Of a DNA stretch of 12,120 nt, positions 6,799-12,120 are shown piece by piece. A program made the position numbers and the translations under genes. The stretch comes from Syntrophaceae bacterium UBA2208. Lineage in GTDB: Bacteria > Desulfobacterota > BSN033 > UBA1163. The stretch is taken from NCBI GenBank assembly GCA_002327885.1, contig DCUS01000153.1, positions 8,549-20,668 of the forward strand. Reading direction: 5' to 3'. The notes below the pieces were generated by a model. It did no database searches. It was given only the letters and a program-made list of their open reading frames with translations, and was not told the DNA's origin. Within the stretch, counting starts at the first letter, position 1. Each line of letters opens with the position of its first letter.

Positions 6799-8186
6799 GA
6801 GATCATGGAAAATTCTTCGATTTTTTGGAAGTCATCAGAAGAGCCGAATCTGGTGAAGCGATGAAAGAGGGAGACTACGATAGGCGGTTAGGCAAGAAAG
6901 CGCTGTTCCTCATGAAACAATATGAAATCCGCTACGATCCTGAATGTGTGATTCCAGCAGACGATAATATGGCGGATCGAGTTTATCAAGCCGCGGTGGA
7001 TCTCTTTCTGGATTTGGGGGTTTATTGCACGGATACTCAAAGGGTGATCCGTTTCACGAAAGAGGAGTTACAATGGGCATTGAATCACGTTCCTCAAGAG
7101 GTTCGGTATGGACGAGAAAAAGAAACAGTTTCCGTTTTTCCGAGAAAGGTGGAAGATCGGAGAGATCCGGTTTGCTTTTTCTCAGCGGTCGGGACGCCCG
7201 TGACCGAAGAAATGTTTCTCCCTATTGCTCAAAGTTATGCGCAGGAGGCTCATGCGGATACTTTTTCGGGGCCTTTGATCACCAGTTATAAGGGGATCCT
7301 CGTGACCTCGGGGTCCCCGATTGAGGTGGAAGCCGCCATCTGGAATACACAAATGTTGCGAGAGGCAGCCAGGCGAGCAGGACGACCCCAGATAGGCATC
7401 CATAACTTTCAGTCCACGGGTGAAAAAACCGACGCGACCATTGCATCCGCTCAAGAGAAATTCGGTGCTTTTCCCGGGGATGGATTGTTGGTGGCAGCGA
7501 TTGCCGAGTTGAAAGTGGATTTTGAGCGGCTGAAAAAAGTTGCTTTTCTCAGGCAATCTCCCTACGTCCTGGGCGCCTTGTATGGACCCTTGATGGGAGG
7601 TTATGCAGGAGGGCCGGGGGGGACGGCCATTGCTCTTGTGGCCCATCATTTTCTTGGGCTTCTCGTCTTCTCTGCGGAACGTCACAATTCTTTCCCCATT
7701 CACATCCACCATGTTTGCAATACGTCCAGAGATATGCTCTGGCTGATCTCGATGGTCGGGCAAGCGTTGGCGAGAAATACCCATCTGATCATTGTCTCCA
7801 ATGCCTTCATGGCTTCCGGGCCATGCACGGAGATGGTCATTGATGAACTCTGCGCCCAATCCATTACTTCCACGGTCTCCGGTTGGCATCTTAATCCTTC
7901 TGCCGTTGCAAAGAATCGTCAACCGATGAGGTGCAGTGGAATGGAACCCCGGATCCATGCAGAGGTGGGGCATCGAGTTGTACAAATCGGCCTCACCCGA
8001 AAGGAAGCGAATGAGATTGTTTTAAAGCTTGTAAAAGGTTACGAAGAAAAGATTTCAGAAGCTCCCATTGGAAAGATGTTTCAAGAGTGCTACCAGATGG
8101 ACAAAATTCGTCCAACCGATGAATATGAAAGTCTATTTTCAAGGAAAAAGAAAGAATGGAAAGGGCTGGGTTTTGAGGTGATTTGA
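6795..8186 (+). CDS. Pyrrolysine-free MtmB-family corrinoid methyltransferase, substrate unknown
   Basis: Predicted to move a methyl group from an amine-type substrate to the corrinoid protein encoded just upstream. At 463 residues it is nearly the length of archaeal monomethylamine methyltransferase MtmB (458) and aligns by eye throughout. Shared stretches are GVYCTDTQR at 75-83, ELKVD at 238-242, GGYAGG at 268-273, GPCTEM at 342-347, AQSIT near 355, GMEPR near 385, and FQECY near the C-terminus. Archaeal MtmB has pyrrolysine 202 from an in-frame UAG. Here the aligned position after the shared AGRP is His203 (codon CAT at 7401-7403), and no stop is read through. By recalled numbering, MtmB Glu229, Glu259, Gln333 and Tyr335 become Leu232, Leu262, Asn336 and Phe338. 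The catalytic pocket is therefore remodelled, and monomethylamine itself is an unlikely substrate. A GGGAG site inside the previous gene serves the start. The family call is strong; the substrate, perhaps an N-methylated amino acid or histidine derivative, is inference from context. Confidence 0.88.
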   Translation: MRDHGKFFDFLEVIRRAESGEAMKEGDYDRRLGKKALFLMKQYEIRYDPECVIPADDNMADRVYQAAVDLFLDLGVYCTDTQRVIRFTKEELQWALNHVPQEVRYGREKETVSVFPRKVEDRRDPVCFFSAVGTPVTEEMFLPIAQSYAQEAHADTFSGPLITSYKGILVTSGSPIEVEAAIWNTQMLREAARRAGRPQIGIHNFQSTGEKTDATIASAQEKFGAFPGDGLLVAAIAELKVDFERLKKVAFLRQSPYVLGALYGPLMGGYAGGPGGTAIALVAHHFLGLLVFSAERHNSFPIHIHHVCNTSRDMLWLISMVGQALARNTHLIIVSNAFMASGPCTEMVIDELCAQSITSTVSGWHLNPSAVAKNRQPMRCSGMEPRIHAEVGHRVVQIGLTRKEANEIVLKLVKGYEEKISEAPIGKMFQECYQMDKIRPTDEYESLFSRKKKEWKGLGFEVI

Positions 8187-9281
8187 ATGAAGATTGAGAA
8201 ATTGGCGAGAAAAGGGATTCTAAAAATAGCCTCCTACGTTCCTGGGAAGTCGATTGAAGAGGTCCAAAAGGAGTTTGGTCCAAAGAGATGGATGAAGCTT
8301 GCCTCTAATGAGAATCTACTTGGCCCCTCTCCAAAGGCAAAAGCAGCCATCCGCAACGAACTCCCGAATATCCATCTCTACCCGGAAGGGCCCTGTACGA
8401 TTTTGAGAAAGGCCATGGCCAAGAAATTCGCAATCCCTGAGGAGATGGTCGTTATTTCGAATGGCGCCGATAACTTAATACTCATGATTGCCAATGCCTT
8501 TGTCAATGAAGGGGATGAAGTGTTGATGGCCGATCCCACTTTCTCCGTCTATGTTAATGTGACTCAGATCATGGGAGGAATGCCGGTCAAGGTAAAGTTG
8601 AAGGGTTTTAAGCATGACCTCGAGGGGATGCTCAAGAAAGTCAACCGAAAGACAAAATTGGTTTTCATCTGCAATCCAAATAATCCGACGGGGACCACAG
8701 TCTCGCTGGAGTCGTTTAACGCTTTTCTCTCAAAGCTTCCGAAACATGTCATCATTATCCTGGATGAGGCTTACGGGGATTTTGTGGAAGAGGCATTTTC
8801 CCCAAATGGATTGGACTATCTCAACGCCAAAGACCCTATGATCATTCTACGGACCTTCTCAAAGGTTTACGGACTGGCCGGGTTGAGGATTGGCTATGCG
8901 TTGGGAAGAGAGGATCTCGTCCGTTGTCTTTATCAGGTGAGGGACCCTTTTCCTGTTCATCGTCTGGCGCAGGTGGCCGCCGTGGCTGCATTGAACGATG
9001 AAGACCATGTCATCCAGTCGATCCAGTTTATTTACGAAGGGAGAAGATATCTCTACAAGGAACTGGATAAGATAGGGCTTTTCTATGTTCCCAGCCAGGC
9101 GAATTTCATTTTTATTGATTTTAAGAAAAATTCGGAAGAGGTGTTTCAGGCCTTTTTAAGAGAAGGGATCATCGTCCGTCCGGGAAAGGTATGGGGATTT
9201 CCAACTTTCGCCCGAGTAACGATTGGCAGGAAAGAGGATAATCAGAAATTTATCAAAGCCCTCAAAAAAATAGTCAAATAA
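8187..9281 (+). CDS. PLP aminotransferase, histidinol-phosphate aminotransferase (HisC)-like
   Basis: Fold-type I (class I/II) PLP aminotransferase of 364 residues, the normal HisC length. Visible signatures are NENLLGPSP at 41-49, SNGADNLI at 91-98, CNPNNPTGT at 162-170, DEAY at 193-196, and the PLP-binding lysine Lys226 in TFSKVYGLAGLRIGY. A C-terminal RVTIGRKEDN segment holds the carboxylate-binding arginine. The ATG directly follows the methyltransferase stop with no gap, and a GAGGTG site lies at 8175-8180, so the two are translationally coupled. No other histidine-biosynthesis genes are nearby, so a biosynthetic HisC role is not supported by context. Members of this family also transaminate aromatic amino acids and histidine, so it could act on the demethylated product or on a methylated histidine. 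That role is inference. The downstream gap of 101 bases contains no clear terminator. Confidence 0.88.
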   Translation: MKIEKLARKGILKIASYVPGKSIEEVQKEFGPKRWMKLASNENLLGPSPKAKAAIRNELPNIHLYPEGPCTILRKAMAKKFAIPEEMVVISNGADNLILMIANAFVNEGDEVLMADPTFSVYVNVTQIMGGMPVKVKLKGFKHDLEGMLKKVNRKTKLVFICNPNNPTGTTVSLESFNAFLSKLPKHVIIILDEAYGDFVEEAFSPNGLDYLNAKDPMIILRTFSKVYGLAGLRIGYALGREDLVRCLYQVRDPFPVHRLAQVAAVAALNDEDHVIQSIQFIYEGRRYLYKELDKIGLFYVPSQANFIFIDFKKNSEEVFQAFLREGIIVRPGKVWGFPTFARVTIGRKEDNQKFIKALKKIVK

Positions 9282-9363
9282 ATGTTATTAAGGAATTGAG
9301 GAATGATGGGATCAAGAGATTTTAATTCCTGAATACCTTAATGACGGATTAATCTAATAACTC

Positions 9364-9399
9364 AACGAACCCAATAAACCCAATGAACCCGAGCAACCC
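9364..9399 (+). repeat. Four 9-bp degenerate tandem repeats over the hutI start
   Basis: Units AACGAACCC, AATAAACCC, AATGAACCC and GAGCAACCC follow each other without gaps. All end in ACCC. The third unit contains the hutI ATG (9383-9385), and the array encodes the Asn-Pro-x pattern at the protein's N-terminus. There is no purine-rich ribosome site in it. The array resembles in style the 14-bp and 7-bp arrays in the next two intergenic gaps. Confidence 0.75.
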
Positions 9400-10654
9400 G
9401 GTACTTTGTGAAGTCGACCTTATTGTCAAGAATATTAGCGAGCTCCTCACTCTTTCTCCCTCCTTTAAGGAGGAATCCGGATTGGGGGTGATTCGAAACG
9501 GAGCGATAACAGTTAAAGAGGGGAAAATTTTCTGGGTGGGTCAAACGGATCAAATGCCCAAAGAGTTCGTTTTAGGTCAATATGGGCAGGAAATGAATGC
9601 GACAGGAAAAGTGGTGATGCCTGGGCTCATTGACTCCCACACGCATCTCATTTTTGCCGGGTCAAGGGAGGGTGAATTCGAGCAACGAATTCAAGGCCTT
9701 TCCTATCTGGACATTGCGGGGAGAGGAGGGGGGATCCTTTCCACGGTGGATGCAACGAGAAAGGCTTCTTTTGAAGAACTTTTTTCCCTTGGGAAAAAGA
9801 GACTGGATCGGATGATTTCCAAAGGAGTGACGACAATAGAGGCCAAGAGCGGATATGGACTTTCCCTCCGGGACGAGATGAAGATTCTCAAAGTGATGAA
9901 GGCATTAAGAGAAATTCATCCCATGGAGATCGTTCCAACCTTCTTGGGAGCCCATACCCTTCCTAAAGAATTTAGAAACGAACGATCAAGATATATGGAT
10001 TTGCTTGTCGAAGAAATGATTCCTGAGGTGGCCCGTGAAGGAGTCGCTGAATTTTGTGATGTCTTCTGTGAGGAGAAGGCTTTCACTCTTGAAGAGTCAA
10101 AAAAGATTCTCGAGACAGGAAAGCGATATGGCCTTAAACCAAAGATCCATGCAGATCAATTGAGTCCGGGGGGCGGGGCGGAGCTGGCTGCAGAGGTCGG
10201 TGCCTTTTCCGCGGACCACCTTGAATACGTGAGCCAAGAGGGGATTCAAAAAATGGCTGAGGAGGGAGTGACGGCCGTTTTACTGCCGGGGGCGAGTTTT
10301 TTCCTTTCAGTGAAAAAGTATCCCCCTGCGAGGGAGATGATCGAAAAAGGCGTACTGGTTTCTATCGCAACAGACTTAAATCCCGGTTCTTCGATGACCG
10401 AATCCCTTCCTCTTATGATGACCATGGGTTGTACGATGTTCAAAATGATTCCAAAAGAGGTGATTGAAGCGACGACCATTCATGCCGCAAAATCCATGGA
10501 TCGAGAAAAAGAGATTGGCAGTCTGGATGTCGGGAAACAAGCGGATATCTTATTGCTCGACATTCCCGGCTATCGTTACCTCCCTTACCACTTCGGGGTG
10601 GACCACACCGAAGTGGTGATTAAGAAGGGGAAAATTGTTTATAAAAATAAATGA
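9383..10654 (+). CDS. hutI: Imidazolonepropionase
   Basis: Hydrolyses 4-imidazolone-5-propanoate to N-formimino-L-glutamate, the third step of histidine degradation, in the cytoplasm. It is a metal-dependent amidohydrolase of 423 residues, normal length. The metal site is visible as H86-x-H88 (DSHTHLIFAGSR context), His256 (KIHADQ) and Asp331 (ATDLNPGSS), matching the ligands recalled for Bacillus HutI. Family stretches QRIQGLSYLDIAGRGGGI at 101-118 and TTIEAKSGYGL at 150-160 are clear, with GAHT at 189-192. The ATG chosen is the only plausible one ahead of the conserved domain, but it lies inside a 9-bp repeat and has no Shine-Dalgarno site. The first residues, MNPSNP, are repeat-encoded and not family-conserved. 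It is separated from hutH by the transporter and methyltransferase blocks, about 7.9 kb. It is probably cotranscribed with the genes on both sides. Confidence 0.96.
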   Translation: MNPSNPVLCEVDLIVKNISELLTLSPSFKEESGLGVIRNGAITVKEGKIFWVGQTDQMPKEFVLGQYGQEMNATGKVVMPGLIDSHTHLIFAGSREGEFEQRIQGLSYLDIAGRGGGILSTVDATRKASFEELFSLGKKRLDRMISKGVTTIEAKSGYGLSLRDEMKILKVMKALREIHPMEIVPTFLGAHTLPKEFRNERSRYMDLLVEEMIPEVAREGVAEFCDVFCEEKAFTLEESKKILETGKRYGLKPKIHADQLSPGGGAELAAEVGAFSADHLEYVSQEGIQKMAEEGVTAVLLPGASFFLSVKKYPPAREMIEKGVLVSIATDLNPGSSMTESLPLMMTMGCTMFKMIPKEVIEATTIHAAKSMDREKEIGSLDVGKQADILLLDIPGYRYLPYHFGVDHTEVVIKKGKIVYKNK

Positions 10655-10770
10655 TCAATGGAAAATTTACAATTAGCAATTATCAATGACTACTGACAAC
10701 TAACTGTTGGCAACTGCACATTGACCATTTAAAATTGACCATTGCATATTGACTGCTGCGTACTGACTAC
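10652..10770 (+). repeat. Degenerate 14-bp tandem repeat filling the hutI-ftcD gap
   Basis: Starting at the hutI stop codon, 14-base units begin at 10652, 10666, 10680, 10694, 10708, 10722, 10736 and 10750, with a half unit at 10764. The first base (T) and eighth base (T) are the same in all full units, and most units start TGAC or a one- or two-base variant (for example TGACCATTGCATAT at 10736). Some units also show a 7-base sub-period (TGACTAC, TGACAAC). The array fills nearly the whole spacer and ends just before the ftcD ribosome site. No coding potential or terminator is seen in it. Confidence 0.75.
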
Positions 10771-10781
10771 CGGGAGTAACC

Positions 10782-11678
10782 ATGCGTCTCTTAGAATGTG
10801 TCCCCAATATCAGTGAAGGCCGGGATCAGGACAAAATTACCTTGCTGGCCGAAGGGGTGAAAAAACACAGAGGGGTGAGACTCCTTGATTTCTCTTCGGA
10901 CAAGGACCACCACAGAAGTGTATTCACTTTTATCGGTGAGCCCGAGGCGATCAAGGATGCTGTTTTCTCTCTGGCGATGCAAGCCATTGATCTCATTGAT
11001 ATGAGGGAGCATCAGGGAGGTCACCCACGTTTGGGGGCCGTGGATGTCGTTCCTTTCATCCCCATTCAGGGGGTGGAAATGGAAGAAGCCATTCAGATTG
11101 CCCATGCATTCGGGAAGGCATTGGGGAAGAGGGGAATCCCCATTTTTTTCTATGAAGAGGCATCAACCCAACCGGAGAGGAAAGATTTGCCATCCATTCG
11201 GAGAGGAGAATATGAGGGTCTGGAGGAAAAGCTGAAGGATCCCGAATGGAAACCTGATGAAGGGCCACATCATTTCAACCCAAGGTCCGGAGCAACCGTT
11301 GTGGGAGCTCGTTTTCCTTTGGTAGCCTATAATGTTAATCTCGAGACAAAAGACCTCGCCCTCGCCAGGGAGATTGCTAAAAAGGTTCGGTTCAAAGATG
11401 GAGGCTTCCCACATGTCAGGGCAATGGGAGTTGATCTGAAGGAAAAAGGAATCGTTCAGGTTTCGATGAACCTGACCAACTATCGGGCGACCAATATCCC
11501 GGAAGTGTATGAATTCATCCGGGGAGAAGCTTTAAAAAAAGGAGTGGAGATAGAAGGATCAGAGATTGTGGGATTGATACCCATGGGTGTTTTAGAAGGG
11601 ATCGCCCAAAATTATTTGAAATACCCGCAGTTTTCAATTCGTCAGGTCATTGAACAACGAATTTTGGAATTTGAGTAA
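10782..11678 (+). CDS. ftcD: Glutamate formiminotransferase
   Basis: Transfers the formimino group of N-formimino-L-glutamate to tetrahydrofolate, giving glutamate and 5-formimino-THF. The 298 residues match the formiminotransferase domain alone. The cyclodeaminase domain that is fused to it in animals is encoded by the next gene. Signatures are LLECVPNISEGRD at the N-terminus, DKDHHRSVFTF at 40-50, HQGGHPRLGAVDVVPFIP at 77-94, and FNPRSGATVVGAR near 165-178. NLTNYRATNIPEVYE lies near residue 240. His81 aligns with the catalytic His82 recalled for the porcine enzyme. The ATG has a GGGAG ribosome site at 10772-10776. It follows hutI after a 127-base repeat-filled spacer and precedes the cyclodeaminase by 77 bases, so the three catalyse consecutive steps in gene order. 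Confidence 0.95.
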   Translation: MRLLECVPNISEGRDQDKITLLAEGVKKHRGVRLLDFSSDKDHHRSVFTFIGEPEAIKDAVFSLAMQAIDLIDMREHQGGHPRLGAVDVVPFIPIQGVEMEEAIQIAHAFGKALGKRGIPIFFYEEASTQPERKDLPSIRRGEYEGLEEKLKDPEWKPDEGPHHFNPRSGATVVGARFPLVAYNVNLETKDLALAREIAKKVRFKDGGFPHVRAMGVDLKEKGIVQVSMNLTNYRATNIPEVYEFIRGEALKKGVEIEGSEIVGLIPMGVLEGIAQNYLKYPQFSIRQVIEQRILEFE

Positions 11679-11710
11679 TTCTTGTTTATCCTTTTTTTTA
11701 AAGTAATTTC

Positions 11711-11738
11711 GCTATGCGCTTTGCCCTTTGCGTTTAGC
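11711..11738 (+). repeat. Four 7-bp degenerate tandem repeats before the cyclodeaminase gene
   Basis: Units GCTATGC, GCTTTGC, CCTTTGC and GTTTAGC are contiguous. Each ends in GC and has T at its third position. The array lies between an eight-base T run (11692-11699) and the AGGAGG ribosome site of the next gene. It is the third intergenic gap in a row on this strand with its own short-period array. Confidence 0.65.
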
Positions 11739-11755
11739 ATTTAGGAGGGGGGCAT

Positions 11756-12120
11756 ATGGAACTCAAGCAATTCTTAGAAAAAGTAGCCGCGGATACCCCA
11801 ACGCCCGGGGGAGGGAGCGCTTCCGCCTTGGCAGGAGCCCTTTCTGCTTCATTGGTGGCGATGGTGGCCGGGCTTTCTTCCAAAAAGGGTGGGGGAAAAA
11901 AGGGAAAGATGGAACAAATAAGGAAGAGAGCATCGGTCATTCAAAAGAGACTTTTGCGGGCAATTGATGAGGATGCAATATCTTTTGACGCTGTGATCAA
12001 AGCCTTCCGTCTTCCCAAAGGCTCAGAAAAAGAACGTCTCCACCGAGGGGAAAAGATTCAACAGGCCTATCAAAATGCCACCATTACCCCGCAGGTGGTA
12101 TGTCAGCAGTCCATTCAGCT
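11756..12120 (+). CDS. fchA: Formimino-tetrahydrofolate cyclodeaminase, FchA/FtcD-C type (3' end cut by window edge)
   Basis: Converts 5-formimino-THF to 5,10-methenyl-THF and ammonia, completing delivery of the imidazole C2 carbon to the folate C1 pool. The first 121 residues are in the window; the family is usually a little over 200. The hallmark PGGGSASALAGALSASLVAMVAG-type segment begins at Pro17 and is followed by the Lys/Gly-rich loop. The DEDAISFDAVIKAFRLPKG helix near residues 72-90 and the N-terminus MELKQFLEKVAADTPTP fit too. An AGGAGG ribosome site at 11743-11748, 7 bases before the ATG, fixes the start. It is the last of the hutI-ftcD-fchA series and is likely cotranscribed with them. 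Confidence 0.93.
   Translation, partial: MELKQFLEKVAADTPTPGGGSASALAGALSASLVAMVAGLSSKKGGGKKGKMEQIRKRASVIQKRLLRAIDEDAISFDAVIKAFRLPKGSEKERLHRGEKIQQAYQNATITPQVVCQQSIQ

Noticed and set aside
7182..7985. Long minus-strand open frame (about 267 codons) opposite the methyltransferase gene.
   Set aside because: It has no recognisable protein motifs and lies wholly antisense to a well-supported gene. It reads as a shadow of that gene's codon pattern.
6795..8186. Possibility of an in-frame amber codon read as pyrrolysine in the MtmB-like gene.
   Set aside because: The frame runs uninterrupted from ATG to TGA and aligns with MtmB on both sides of the pyrrolysine column, which here is a CAT (His) codon.
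9290..9337. Inverted repeat AGGAATT / AATTCCT in the gap before hutI as a terminator.
   Set aside because: Only 7 pairs, A/T-rich, with a loop of about 30 bases and no T run.
9364..11738. The short tandem arrays as a CRISPR array.
   Set aside because: Units are 7-14 bases, contiguous and without unique spacers, which does not fit CRISPR structure.

Overview
The window reads as part of an anaerobic bacterial chromosome specialised in harvesting one-carbon units from amino-acid-like compounds. Support comes from a corrinoid-dependent methyltransferase pair, a TRAP transporter with two binding proteins, and a histidine-degradation (hut) pathway of the formimino-tetrahydrofolate type with separate formiminotransferase and cyclodeaminase genes. 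Strong Shine-Dalgarno sites, gene style and short degenerate tandem repeats in intergenic gaps would suit a Desulfobacterota (former Deltaproteobacteria) or similar anaerobe. That placement is inference with low confidence.

Layout: (1) 1-1512, + strand: histidine ammonia-lyase HutH, missing only about five N-terminal residues at the window edge. (2) 1553-5880, - strand: a TRAP transporter module. It comprises dctP-dctQ-dctM (dctP at 3401-4450) plus a second, closely related dctP (4831-5880) with its own terminator and its own copy of the promoter/leader block. (3) 5881-6132: a divergent control region with a perfect 12-bp palindrome over a candidate -35 box. (4) 6133-9281, + strand: a tightly coupled trio of a corrinoid protein, a methyltransferase of the monomethylamine methyltransferase (MtmB) family, and a HisC-like PLP aminotransferase. 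(5) 9383 to the end, + strand: imidazolonepropionase HutI, glutamate formiminotransferase FtcD and the start of formimino-THF cyclodeaminase (FchA type). Urocanase (hutU) is not in the window and may lie upstream of hutH.

The most interesting object is the MtmB-family protein. By eye it aligns over its whole length with archaeal MtmB as I remember it, but it has His203 where MtmB has pyrrolysine 202. There is no in-frame amber codon. The residues that surround pyrrolysine in MtmB (Glu229, Glu259, Gln333, Tyr335) appear as Leu232, Leu262, Asn336 and Phe338. It therefore looks like a pyrrolysine-free MtmB relative with a rebuilt active site and an unknown methylated substrate.

A working model, which is inference, is that the TRAP system imports an N-methylated histidine-type compound, the MtmB-like/corrinoid pair removes methyl groups, and the product enters HutH/HutU/HutI/FtcD/FchA. 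Both the N-methyl carbon and the imidazole C2 carbon could then enter the tetrahydrofolate C1 pool. No corrinoid reductive activase (RamA type) and no methylcorrinoid:THF/CoM methyltransferase is in the window, so the acceptor step is not shown here.

Each of the three intergenic gaps before hutI, ftcD and the cyclodeaminase gene holds a different short degenerate tandem repeat (9-, 14- and 7-bp period). The 9-bp array even supplies the hutI start codon.
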